Positions 22,689 through 32,458 of a stretch of 64,000 bases of DNA are shown here, one piece after another (within the stretch, counting starts at the first letter, position 1; the number at the start of each line of letters is the position of its first letter). A model generated the notes under the pieces. The model saw nothing but the letters and a program-made list of their open reading frames with translations. It did not search any database and was not told the origin of the DNA. A program made the position numbers and the translations under genes. Source of the DNA: Klenkia marina (lineage in GTDB: Bacteria; Actinomycetota; Actinomycetes; Mycobacteriales; Geodermatophilaceae); contig NZ_FMUH01000001.1 in assembly GCF_900101025.1 (NCBI RefSeq), positions 620,001-684,000 of the forward strand. The letters run 5' to 3'.

Positions 22689-25030
22689 CCGAACTCCAGC
22701 TCCACCTCGCCGTCGCCCACGCTGACGTCGGCGTCCAGGCTGAAGCTGACGTCGCTCTCGTAGGGCCGCGGGGTCTGGTCCGGCGACGAGCTGAACGGCG
22801 GACGGCTGCCGGTGACGAGCACCTCGCCGTCGTAGTCCGACCGGATGACCAGCTGGCCCTCGTGGTCCAGCTCGAGCTCCCAGTCGGGCACGGTGACGAC
22901 GCGCACGGTCAGCCCGGTGACGTCGTCGGGCACGTAGCTGTACTCGTCGAGGAACGGGCAGCCGTCCATGGGCACCGTGGTGCGGGCCGCGCAGTCGGTC
23001 AGCGCCTCGTCGACCGCCTGCGCCACCAGCTCGGTGACCTCGTCGCGCACCCGCGGCTCCAGCGAGACCGTGTCGTAGGAGAGGTCGCCGAGCACCGCCA
23101 CCGTGAGCGGGTCGGCGGTGAGGACCTCGTCGTCGGCGGCGGTGAACGTGTAGGTGCCCGGCAGTGCGCGCTGCGAGCCCTCCGGGACGTCGACCCCGGC
23201 CACCTGCACCGCGACGCCCGAGGAGTCCTGCACGTAGAGCGAGCTGTCCCCGCCCTCGACCGTCCACCCGCCGAGGAGCCCGTCCTCGCGCGAGAGCCAC
23301 ACCCGCTGGGTGGCCCGCTCGCCGTCCACGGTGTAGCCGATCTCCGCCGAGGCCGAGGAGCCGTACGTGTCCACCTCGAGCACCTCCAGGTCGGTCGGGG
23401 GCGCGTAGGCGTCGCTGTCGAGGACCTCCGGCGAGAGCAGCACGTCGGCCGGGCCGGGCGGCTCCTCCAGCCCGAGCGCCGCGACGTCGCCCTCGGCCAG
23501 GGCGGCCAGGTGGTCGTCGAGCGCCGACTCCGGGGTCAGCACCGTGCTGCGGACGACGGCGACGGCACCGATCCCGACCACCCCCAGCACCGCCAGGACG
23601 CCGACGCCCAGCACCGTCCCGCGGATCGCCGCCGACCGCCGACCGGCCGGCGGCGGGCCCGTGCCGGCCACCGCGGCCAGCCACTGCGGGTGCTGCCGGC
23701 GGCCGCCGGCCAGGCGGACGAACCAGGCCGGGCTGGACAGCACCAGCGTGGGTCCGACCCGCACGGCCGCCACGGCCAGGGCAGCCCAGAACCCGCACAG
23801 CAGCGGGGCCCACAGCAGCGACGGCCCCAGGGACGCCTGCCCGATGCCGACCGCGCCGTAGCCGTAGCCGCTCGCGCCGCCACCCCCGGAGGCCCAGGCC
23901 CGCACCAGCAGCGCCAGCAGCAGGCCGGCCACCGCGCCGGCACCGGCTCCCACCAGCACGCTGCGCGGGCCGAGCGGCAGCTGGCGCCCCCGCACCGTGC
24001 GCCGCACGGCGGTCACCAGCACGACGAGGACGGGCAGCAGCAGGAGCAGCAGCAGCACCGGCTCGTCGACGAGGCCGTACTGCACCGTCTGGCTGGCCCG
24101 GATCCCGTCGGGCGAGCCGGTGAAGGCGCCGGCGCCGTACGCCGTCGCGGACAGCGGGACGCCGAGCAGGGCCAGGACCCCGGCGCCGAGCACGTTGCCC
24201 AGCAGCACCAGCGCCGCGCCCACCGCGAGCACGTCGCCGTCACCACCCTCGACGAACCCGTGGCCGGCCGCGTCCTGCACCGCCACGACCACGAGGAGGA
24301 CGGCGGCCACCACGACCAGGCCGACGACGGCGGTGCGCAGCACCCGGCCCACGGCGCGCACCTCGCCCCACCACGCAGGCCGCGGTGAGCCGGTGCGCAC
24401 CACGGCGTACCGCGCCGCGGCCACGACGATGCCGACCAGCAGCGCGGGGCCGAAGAACGCGCCGACGGCGCCCAGCCCGGTCGACACCTGGCCGGGCGAT
24501 GCGACCAGCCCCCCGAGCTCGTCGGCGAGGAAGGTCGAGGTGCGGGTCAGCAGGGCGAGCAGCAGCACCAGCACCCCGGCGACCAGGCCGGCCAGGCCCG
24601 CGCGCACCAGCAACTGCGCCGGACCGGCGGAACGGTGCGCACGCTCGCTGCGGCGCGCCGCCGCGGCCAACGAGACCACGACCGCCGCGGTGACCACGAG
24701 CGGCAGCACCCGGATGCCCACGTCGACGCCGGCCGCACCCACCTCGGGGGCGACCTGCCCCTCGACCACGAGCCGGGCGCCCAGCGCGAGGCCGAACACC
24801 ACGACCGCGGCGAGCAGCCAGTCCCCCGGTGAGCCCCCGTCACCGGCGATCGCGGCGCTCCCGCCCACCGCGGCGGTGAACAGGGCCAGCCCCACCAGGA
24901 CCGGCAGCAGGCCCCGGGCCACCGTGCGCAGTGCCTGCAGCAGGTCGACGGCCAGCGGCGCGGTCGGTGCGGGCGGTCCGACGACGGGCGGTGGTGCGGC
25001 CCAGTCGCCGGCGTGGTGCTGTTCGGTCAC
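22682..25030 (-). CDS. Large polytopic membrane protein with C-terminal exported domain
   Basis: A 782-residue protein, not assigned to a named family. After a short Pro-rich cytoplasmic start, residues about 30-500 contain ten or more hydrophobic helices. A final helix (GVLAVLGVVGIGAVAVV) precedes an acidic domain of about 270 residues. The segment after it (SALDDHLAALAEGDVAAL, then strand-rich repeats) loosely resembles the beta repeats of TcaA/YvbJ-type envelope proteins. Two cysteines near TDCAARTTVPMDGCPF could form a disulfide. The GTG at 25030 is chosen for its GGGAG ribosome site, five bases upstream. Confidence 0.75.
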   Translation of the reverse strand: MTEQHHAGDWAAPPPVVGPPAPTAPLAVDLLQALRTVARGLLPVLVGLALFTAAVGGSAAIAGDGGSPGDWLLAAVVVFGLALGARLVVEGQVAPEVGAAGVDVGIRVLPLVVTAAVVVSLAAAARRSERAHRSAGPAQLLVRAGLAGLVAGVLVLLLALLTRTSTFLADELGGLVASPGQVSTGLGAVGAFFGPALLVGIVVAAARYAVVRTGSPRPAWWGEVRAVGRVLRTAVVGLVVVAAVLLVVVAVQDAAGHGFVEGGDGDVLAVGAALVLLGNVLGAGVLALLGVPLSATAYGAGAFTGSPDGIRASQTVQYGLVDEPVLLLLLLLPVLVVLVTAVRRTVRGRQLPLGPRSVLVGAGAGAVAGLLLALLVRAWASGGGGASGYGYGAVGIGQASLGPSLLWAPLLCGFWAALAVAAVRVGPTLVLSSPAWFVRLAGGRRQHPQWLAAVAGTGPPPAGRRSAAIRGTVLGVGVLAVLGVVGIGAVAVVRSTVLTPESALDDHLAALAEGDVAALGLEEPPGPADVLLSPEVLDSDAYAPPTDLEVLEVDTYGSSASAEIGYTVDGERATQRVWLSREDGLLGGWTVEGGDSSLYVQDSSGVAVQVAGVDVPEGSQRALPGTYTFTAADDEVLTADPLTVAVLGDLSYDTVSLEPRVRDEVTELVAQAVDEALTDCAARTTVPMDGCPFLDEYSYVPDDVTGLTVRVVTVPDWELELDHEGQLVIRSDYDGEVLVTGSRPPFSSSPDQTPRPYESDVSFSLDADVSVGDGEVELEFGY

Positions 25031-25111
25031 GGGTGCTCCCGGGGTCGGCGACGACCCCGCGTCGGGGCCCAGCACATCATCGGCACCCAGGCGTCTCGGT
25101 GGAAGCCCGAC

Positions 25112-25762
25112 TCACACGACCGAGGCGAACACCACCACGTTCTCGTCACTGGCCCCGGCGGACTCGTCGTACTCGCCACCGCACGTCACCAGCGCGACGT
25201 CGGCACCGTCGGGGTGGCCGTTGAGGGCGTCGGAGAGGGCCGAGGTCGACTTGTCCAGACCCGTGAGCGGCGCCTCGACGACCTGCAGCTGCAGCTGGGT
25301 GCCGCTCGCGTCGGTGAGGACGACGTCATCGCCCACCTGCAGGTCGCCCAACCGGTCGAACACGCCGGGGTCGTCGCCGGGGACGTCGTGGCCGAGGACC
25401 ACGGCCATCCGGCCCGACCCCGGCTGGGGGCCGTCGGACCACCACGAGGTGGCCGCCATGTCCTCGGGCACCCCGTAGCCGGCGACCTGCTGCCCGGTGA
25501 AGGGGTTCGTGTACTCGACCGTGCCCCGCTGCTCCACCGGCGCCTCGACCCCGATCGCCGGCACGCTCAGCGCGGCCGGGACGAGCGGCACCTCGGCGGT
25601 CGAGGTCGCCGGCACGGGGTCCGCGCCCGCGTCGCCGTAGCCGTACCAGAGCCCGCCGCCCAGCAGCACAGCCAGGACCAGCAGCACCACCAGGCCCGAC
25701 GAGGACCCGGTGTCGCGGTCAGCCGGCGACGCCACGGCGGGCCCGCAGCCACAGCGCGCCAC
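25112..25762 (-). CDS. Class F-like sortase lacking the C-terminal arginine
   Basis: A 216-residue single-pass protein. A TM helix (LVVLLVLAVLLGGGLWYGY) precedes a sortase domain starting SVPAIGVEAPVEQ. The catalytic His is in VVLGHDVPG and the Cys in ALVTCGGEYD. After that Cys no arginine occurs before the C-terminus (ASDENVVVFASVV), although sortases normally place the essential Arg there. The protein may be impaired or use another residue. Two neighbouring genes encode exported proteins with sorting-type tails. A GTG at 25735 is an alternative start. Confidence 0.85.
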   Translation of the reverse strand: MARCGCGPAVASPADRDTGSSSGLVVLLVLAVLLGGGLWYGYGDAGADPVPATSTAEVPLVPAALSVPAIGVEAPVEQRGTVEYTNPFTGQQVAGYGVPEDMAATSWWSDGPQPGSGRMAVVLGHDVPGDDPGVFDRLGDLQVGDDVVLTDASGTQLQLQVVEAPLTGLDKSTSALSDALNGHPDGADVALVTCGGEYDESAGASDENVVVFASVV

Positions 25763-26567
25763 CGCCGGTGGCCACGCCCAGGAGCCCGAGAGCCGCGAGG
25801 CCCTCGACGCCCTGGTCGTCGTCGGAGGGCTGGCCGCCGGTCGGCGCGTAGCCGGGGTAGGCGACCGCCTGGGTCTGCGGCGCCTGGGTGGTCACCGGGG
25901 CCGTCGTGGTCGGCGCGGCCGGCTGCGGCGCCGGAGTGGTCGCGGGGGGCGTGGTGGCCGCCGGGGCGGGGATGAGCGAGGCCAGGCACTTCACGAAGTC
26001 GACGACGACACCGACCGTCTGGGCCACGCCACCGATCACGACCTCCACGGTCGTCTCGAGGGACTGCTGCCCGTCGGCCAGCAACTGGGCCAGCCGCTCG
26101 GGGCTGAGGTCGAGCAGGCCGGCCAGCTCCTCCGGGGTCATCGGGAGGGTGGTGCTCGCCGTCCCGTCGACCACCGGGACCGAGGTCCCGCCCCCGCCGA
26201 GCAGCCCGATGAGCGCGTCGCGCAGACCGTCGGCGATGCCGGTGACGGTCACCTGGATGCCGGTGACCAGGCCCTGGACGCAGGCCGCGCCCGCGCTGAT
26301 CGAGTCGGCCGGGTTCGGCAGGCCGCCGGCGCCCGGGAGGTCCGCCCCCGAGCTCGGGAGACCCGGGAGGCTGGGCAGGCCCGAGGTGCCCGGCACGACC
26401 GGGGTCTGCTGGGCCGGGGCGAGCAGGCCGCCGACGACCGGGACGTCGACGAGCGGGTTGTCCTGCGCCGAGGCGATCGCCGGGGTGCCGACGACGGCGA
26501 CGGCGGCGATCGCGCCCGTGGCGAGCAGCCGGAGGCCGGCGTGGCGGGTGAGGTGGGGCAGGGGCAC
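25719..26567 (-). CDS. Secreted wall-associated protein with APTGG sorting-like tail
   Basis: A 282-residue exported protein. A signal peptide (hydrophobic core LLATGAIAAVAVVGTPAIASA) is followed by a Pro/Gly/Leu-rich region with two cysteines (AACVQG, FVKCLA), a Pro/Thr-rich linker, the motif YAPTGG, an acidic spacer, a hydrophobic helix and a basic end (LRARRG). This order is that of a sortase substrate. The stop overlaps the sortase gene start, so the pair is probably co-transcribed and functionally linked. The function of the globular part is unknown. Confidence 0.82.
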   Translation of the reverse strand: MPLPHLTRHAGLRLLATGAIAAVAVVGTPAIASAQDNPLVDVPVVGGLLAPAQQTPVVPGTSGLPSLPGLPSSGADLPGAGGLPNPADSISAGAACVQGLVTGIQVTVTGIADGLRDALIGLLGGGGTSVPVVDGTASTTLPMTPEELAGLLDLSPERLAQLLADGQQSLETTVEVVIGGVAQTVGVVVDFVKCLASLIPAPAATTPPATTPAPQPAAPTTTAPVTTQAPQTQAVAYPGYAPTGGQPSDDDQGVEGLAALGLLGVATGGGALWLRARRGVAG

Positions 26568-26651
26568 GGCGGCGACCTCCGTTGGTCGGTGCTGGCTCGG
26601 GCGGGTGCTCGGTCAACGACACCCGTGACGGAAGGTTACGGGTAGCTGTGA

Positions 26652-26683
26652 CGGACCCGTCCCGACACCTCCGGACGGGTCCG
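26652..26683. promoter_or_regulatory. 11-base inverted repeat between divergent envelope genes
   Basis: CGGACCCGTCC (26652-26662) pairs perfectly with GGACGGGTCCG (26673-26683) across a ten-base spacer. It lies in the 203-base divergent region between the secreted protein (26567) and a membrane protein (26771), where an operator or promoter structure would be expected. No clear TANNNT box can be tied to it. Confidence 0.4.
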
Positions 26684-26770
26684 CGGCGACCGTGGCCGCC
26701 GGACCGCCGGTCGCGATACCGTCGGTGGCCCACCGGTCCACCCCCGCGGACCGGCGCGAGGAGGTCGGTC

Positions 26771-27337
26771 GTGGAGCTGGTGCTCGTCCTGGTCGTGGTC
26801 GTGCTCCTGGCTGTGGCCGGCGTCGTCACCAGCGGGGTGCTGCTCACCCGCCGCGCCGTACGCGCTGTGCAGGCCAGCCCGACCCTGCGCCGGGGTCGCG
26901 AGCTGACGCAGTACGCCGGCACCGCGGTCGCCGTCGTCCGCAACCCGGGCCGGTCCGACCGGACGGCGGCCGCGCTGGCCGCCCGGATCTCCGCGGCCGG
27001 CATGGGCCTGCAGCGCGAGGTCACCGCGGCCCGGCGGGCGCAGGCCCACCTCGGCGACGTCCCCGAGGTGCTGCCCCAGCTCACCGACGAGGGCTACGCG
27101 CTAGCCCGGGCGCTGCGCGGCGAGGCCGCGGCCCCCACCGGTCGCGCCGACGCGCTGCACGAGGCGGCCCGGGCCCACCTGGCCGCCGTCGCCGACGTCA
27201 CCGCCGCCGTCCGGGCCAGTGCCGCCCTCCCCGCCGCGCACGGCTCGGCCGCCGCCGTGGCCGCCCGCGCCGCGGCGGACCTGCACGCCTACGCCGACGC
27301 CTACCGTGACCTCACCGGCCCCGACCGCGTGGCCTGA
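26771..27337 (+). CDS. Single-pass membrane protein, unknown
   Basis: A 188-residue protein, not recognised. One N-terminal TM helix (VLVLVVVVLLAVAGVVTSGVLL) is followed by a cytoplasmic, almost entirely helical Ala/Arg-rich region. The start is a GTG with a good AGGAGG site seven bases upstream. The alternating hydrophobic pattern (ALAARISAAGMGLQREVTAARR) suggests a coiled coil. It lies between the sortase locus and a second sorting-signal protein, but nothing in its sequence shows a wall-related function. Confidence 0.75.
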   Translation: MELVLVLVVVVLLAVAGVVTSGVLLTRRAVRAVQASPTLRRGRELTQYAGTAVAVVRNPGRSDRTAAALAARISAAGMGLQREVTAARRAQAHLGDVPEVLPQLTDEGYALARALRGEAAAPTGRADALHEAARAHLAAVADVTAAVRASAALPAAHGSAAAVAARAAADLHAYADAYRDLTGPDRVA

Positions 27338-27383
27338 CCCACAGCACCGGACCGACGGGTTCCGACTCCGTCCGCGACTGCCG

Positions 27384-28943
27384 ATGTGCGGAGGCGTGAA
27401 GCGCACCGCCCGGGTTCCCACCCTCGCCGCCCTGTCCGCACTCTCGCTCCCCTGCGTGCTGACCGCGGTCCTCACCGCCGGGCCCGCGCAGGCCGCCCCG
27501 GCGGTGGTGGACGTCAGCACGCTGTCGGCGATCGACACCGCCTGGTCGGCCGGGAACACCGCGCGCCTGGTCGCCGACGTCACCGCCCCCGCCGGGGTCG
27601 GGCTCGTGGCGCGGGACGGGGGGTCGGTGCTGGACCTCAACGGGCACAGCCTGACCATCCCGTCCGGGCCGGACAACTACGCCGCCCTCACGGTCCCCGT
27701 GTCGCGCAGCGCGACCGTCCGCGACTCGGCCGGCGGGGGCGCGCTGGTCCTCACCGGCGGGCGGGGCGGTCCCGGACTCGGCGGCGCCTCGGCCAACTGG
27801 AGCCACAAGGACTGCGGGACCGTCCTGGTCCAAGGTGCCCACGTGGTCGCGACCGGCGGCGCCGGCTTCGCATCCGGCAGCACCACCTACGGCGCCGGCG
27901 CCGGGATCGGCAGCGGCGGTGCCTCCGGCGGTGCCACCACGACCGGTCACGGCTGCGCGCTGACGGTGGACGGCGGCTGGGTCCAGGCCACCGGCGGCCG
28001 GGATCTCGACGCGAGCGCCGCCCCCGCCATCGGCAGCGGCAACGGCGTCGGGAGCAGTGGCGCCACCGGCGCGCCGGGGACCGTGGCGATCACCGGCACC
28101 GGGACCACCGGACCCCTGGCCGCGGGGTTCGACACCAGCACGACCGGCCGGGCGGGTGTCGCGCCGACCGCCACCGTCACCCCCGGCGGGACCCCGTTCA
28201 CGGCCACCTCGGTGAACGGCTCCGCCTCGGTCGCCGCCACCGTGACGATCCGCACCGCCCACGTCATCACCTACGACACGGCCGGCGGGTCCGCCCTCGC
28301 CCCGGAGACCGTCCCCTTCGGGGCCGTCGCCACCGCCGGGGCGCCCACCCGTAGCGGGTACACCTTCGCCGGGTGGTCCACCGGTGCCGCAGGCGGCCCC
28401 GCATGGGACCCCGCCACCCCTGTGACGGCCTCGTCCACCGTGGTCGCGGCGTGGACGCCCGTCCCGGTCGTCAACCCGCCGGTGCCCACCCCCTCGGGCC
28501 CGGCCGCCCGCGGTGGCGTCGTCCTCGCCGCCGTCGCCGGCGACACCGCCGCTGGTCGTACCGTCACCATCGCGACGTCGAGCCTCGCCCCCGGCAGCGC
28601 CTGGATCCTGACCATGCACTCCGCGCCCGTGGTCCTCGCCTCGGGCATGGTCCCGGCCGACGGCACGGTGAGCACCACCGCCGCGCTGCCGAGCAGCGTG
28701 CCTGCTGGCTCGCACCGGGTGGAGCTGACCGCCACCGGCGCCGACGGCCAGCCCTACACCACGGCTTCCTGGTTCCGGGTGGCCGCCGACGGCACGGTCG
28801 TCGGGGTCTCCTCGACCGGGCCGGTGCCCGACGTCCTGGCCGCGACCGGTGTGGGCGACGCCGTCCCGCTGACCGTCCTCGGCGGGCTCCTCGTGCTCGC
28901 CGGCGGCGGCGCCCTCGTCGCCACCCGCCGACGGGTCGGCTGA
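27384..28943 (+). CDS. LAXTG-anchored surface protein with InlB-type repeat
   Basis: A 519-residue exported protein. It has a signal peptide ending near AGPAQAAP, a Gly/Thr/Ser-rich beta-solenoid-like region (about residues 55-280), and an InlB/Listeria-Bacteroides B-repeat (VITYDTAGGSA ... SGYTFAGWS, about residues 294-355). A second beta domain follows, and the tail LAATG (485-489) precedes a hydrophobic helix and a basic end. LAXTG is the usual target of class E sortases. It probably sits covalently on the cell wall and may act in adhesion. No good ribosome site precedes the ATG, and a GTG 12 bases downstream is possible. Confidence 0.82.
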   Translation: MCGGVKRTARVPTLAALSALSLPCVLTAVLTAGPAQAAPAVVDVSTLSAIDTAWSAGNTARLVADVTAPAGVGLVARDGGSVLDLNGHSLTIPSGPDNYAALTVPVSRSATVRDSAGGGALVLTGGRGGPGLGGASANWSHKDCGTVLVQGAHVVATGGAGFASGSTTYGAGAGIGSGGASGGATTTGHGCALTVDGGWVQATGGRDLDASAAPAIGSGNGVGSSGATGAPGTVAITGTGTTGPLAAGFDTSTTGRAGVAPTATVTPGGTPFTATSVNGSASVAATVTIRTAHVITYDTAGGSALAPETVPFGAVATAGAPTRSGYTFAGWSTGAAGGPAWDPATPVTASSTVVAAWTPVPVVNPPVPTPSGPAARGGVVLAAVAGDTAAGRTVTIATSSLAPGSAWILTMHSAPVVLASGMVPADGTVSTTAALPSSVPAGSHRVELTATGADGQPYTTASWFRVAADGTVVGVSSTGPVPDVLAATGVGDAVPLTVLGGLLVLAGGGALVATRRRVG

Positions 28944-28955
28944 CCCACCCGTCGA

Positions 28956-28990
28956 CGACGGCGCGCACCCGCTCCGGGTGCGCGCCGTCG
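28956..28990 (+). terminator. Perfect 15-base hairpin after the surface-protein gene
   Basis: CGACGGCGCGCACCC (28956-28970) pairs perfectly with GGGTGCGCGCCGTCG (28976-28990) around GCTCC, 12 bases after the stop. There is no T-run. The strength of the stem and its location support an intrinsic-type or Rho-assisted terminator. Confidence 0.7.
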
Positions 28991-29105
28991 GTCGTTGCCG
29001 GGGAGTTGCGGCCGCACCTGACGCCGTCGGGCCCGGCGCCCTAGGGTTCCCCGTGAGGCAGCGTCGCCGGGTCCGTGCCGGCCGACGCCCGAGACGGAGG
29101 TAGCG

Positions 29106-31067
<1,962 letters not shown>

Positions 31068-31068
31068 C

Positions 31069-31110
31069 GTCGAGCGCGCCGGGCGGGCTCCCCCGCCCGG
31101 CGCGCTCGAC
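31069..31110. terminator. Bidirectional terminator between acs and lipoprotein gene
   Basis: A perfect 19-base stem (31069-31087 with 31092-31110) with a four-base loop fills the gap between the convergent acs and lipoprotein genes, starting right after the acs stop codon. It is long and G+C-rich, and usable in both directions. Confidence 0.8.
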
Positions 31111-31116
31111 GGGGGA

Positions 31117-31749
31117 TCAGACCCGCCAGACGACCGGGGCGTCCTCGTAGTCGCTGTCGAAGGGCGCGAACTCGATGCTGCCCACCGCGTCGGCGGCGTC
31201 GGCGGCCACCAGGATGCAGGTCGTGTAGCTCGTGCCCGGGTCGAACGGGTCGGGCGCGCTCTCGCCGTTGCAGGGCTCGAAGGTCGAGAACTCGATGATC
31301 GACGCCGTCGGCGACCCCGACGTCGTGACCACGTCGAGGTCGGAGTCCAGCGTCCCGTTGGACAGGTCGCCCTCGCCGCCCACCCGGGTCAGCGTGACGT
31401 CGACGTACCAGGGCAGCAGGCCGGCGGCGTCCTCCCCGATCTCGAGGCTGTCCAGCTCGGCCTGGGTGCCCTGGCGCACGGCGTCGACGGTGACCTCGAC
31501 GGTGCCGGTGTCACCGGTGTACTCCAGCTCGAGGACGGCGGACTCGCCCAGCGCCAGCTCGGTGCCCGGTGCGGTCACGTCGCCGGCCGGTGCGGCCGCG
31601 CTGCTCGACGTCGCCTCCGACGACGAGCTGGTGGCGGACGAGGAGGACGTGGTCGTGGGTGCGGCGGCCTCCTCGTCGGACCCGCCGCAGGCGGCGAGGG
31701 CGAGGGTGGCGACACCGAGGACGGCGACCAGGGACGTGCTGCGGCTCAT
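31117..31749 (-). CDS. Putative lipoprotein
   Basis: A 210-residue exported lipoprotein. The signal peptide ends with lipobox ALAAC (Cys21). A Ser/Thr-rich linker (about residues 28-55) is followed by a beta-rich domain: ELALGESAVLELEYTGDTGTVEVTVDAV, then FSTFEPCNGES and TCILVAA with two cysteines that may pair. The pattern resembles DUF4352-type telokin-like lipoproteins, but I am not certain. A GGAGTGGAG ribosome site precedes the ATG. It interrupts the otherwise conserved acs-HolinX-ephE order. Confidence 0.82.
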   Translation of the reverse strand: MSRSTSLVAVLGVATLALAACGGSDEEAAAPTTTSSSSATSSSSEATSSSAAAPAGDVTAPGTELALGESAVLELEYTGDTGTVEVTVDAVRQGTQAELDSLEIGEDAAGLLPWYVDVTLTRVGGEGDLSNGTLDSDLDVVTTSGSPTASIIEFSTFEPCNGESAPDPFDPGTSYTTCILVAADAADAVGSIEFAPFDSDYEDAPVVWRV

Positions 31750-31784
31750 GCTTCTCCACTCCGGGACGGGACGGTTCCTGATCG

Positions 31785-31813
31785 AACCTAGGGAAGCGGA
31801 CCGGGTCGTTCCA
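31785..31813 (-). promoter_or_regulatory. Candidate promoter of lipoprotein gene
   Basis: On the minus strand TGGAAC (31808-31813) and TAGGTT (31785-31790) are separated by 17 bases, with about 35 bases left to the ATG and a ribosome site in between. The -35 element is not canonical, so an alternative sigma factor is possible. The 205-base intergenic region also holds CCAGCT/AGCTGG inverted repeats. Confidence 0.38.
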
Positions 31814-31954
31814 CTTGAGAACCAGCTGTGAGAGCTGGATCACCCGGAGGGGGGTCCATCCCGCCGGGGCGCGCACACCCGGGCCGGATGAGGCACGATC
31901 GACACACCCGGGGCCCGGCCCCGGCGTCCTGATCTGCTCCCGAGAGGTTCACCC

Positions 31955-32458
31955 GTGGCCCACAGCGCGCCCAGCACCCGACCGTCCGGCCTGCCGGCCG
32001 GTCCCGAGGAGCCGTCGATCGGCTCGCTGGTGCAGAGCGCCATGGCCGACGTCTCGACCCTCATCCGCAGCGAGGTCGAGCTGGCGAAGGCCGAGGTCGG
32101 CGCCTCGGTGAAGAAGGTCGGCATCGGCGGCGGGCTGATCGCGGCCGGCGGCGTGATGCTCGCCTTCTCCTCGATCTTCCTGTTCATCGGCATCGCCGAG
32201 CTGATCACCTGGCTGGGGCTGGCCCGCTGGATCGCCTACCTCATCGTGTTCGGCGGCCTCGTGCTCGTCGGCGCCCTGGTCATCCTGGTGGGCATCCGGA
32301 CCACGAAGAAGTTCCGCAAGCCCGAGCGCACCATCGAGACGCTCAAGGACCTCCCCGACGTCATGCGCCGCGAGGCCCCCGGTCAGCGGCAGCACGACCT
32401 GCCCGTCGTCCGCGGCGGCGAGATCGTCAAGACCGACCCGCACACCCGCCTGGGGTGA
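31955..32458 (+). CDS. Phage holin family (actinobacterial Holin-X) membrane protein
   Basis: A 167-residue protein of the actinobacterial Holin-X family (PF07332), which is usually chromosomal and not prophage-linked. An amphipathic segment (SIGSLVQSAMADVSTLIRSEVELAKAEV, about residues 22-50) precedes two long TM helices (about 57-83 and 93-115) and a basic cytoplasmic tail. It starts at GTG with a GAGAGG site. Its stop overlaps the hydrolase start as GTGA. The same order is found for Rv3669-ephE in M. tuberculosis. Its role is not established. Confidence 0.85.
   Translation: MAHSAPSTRPSGLPAGPEEPSIGSLVQSAMADVSTLIRSEVELAKAEVGASVKKVGIGGGLIAAGGVMLAFSSIFLFIGIAELITWLGLARWIAYLIVFGGLVLVGALVILVGIRTTKKFRKPERTIETLKDLPDVMRREAPGQRQHDLPVVRGGEIVKTDPHTRLG

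Noticed and set aside
26620-26650. MtrA-like box (GTAAC-type direct repeat) upstream of the secreted-protein gene on the minus strand.
   Set aside because: The second half-site reads GTCAC and the spacing is five bases, which departs from the usual pattern. Too weak to list.
31955-32458. Prophage remnant, from the holin-like protein.
   Set aside because: Holin-X proteins are widespread chromosomal proteins in actinobacteria, and no other phage gene or integration site is present. The gene is part of a conserved operon.
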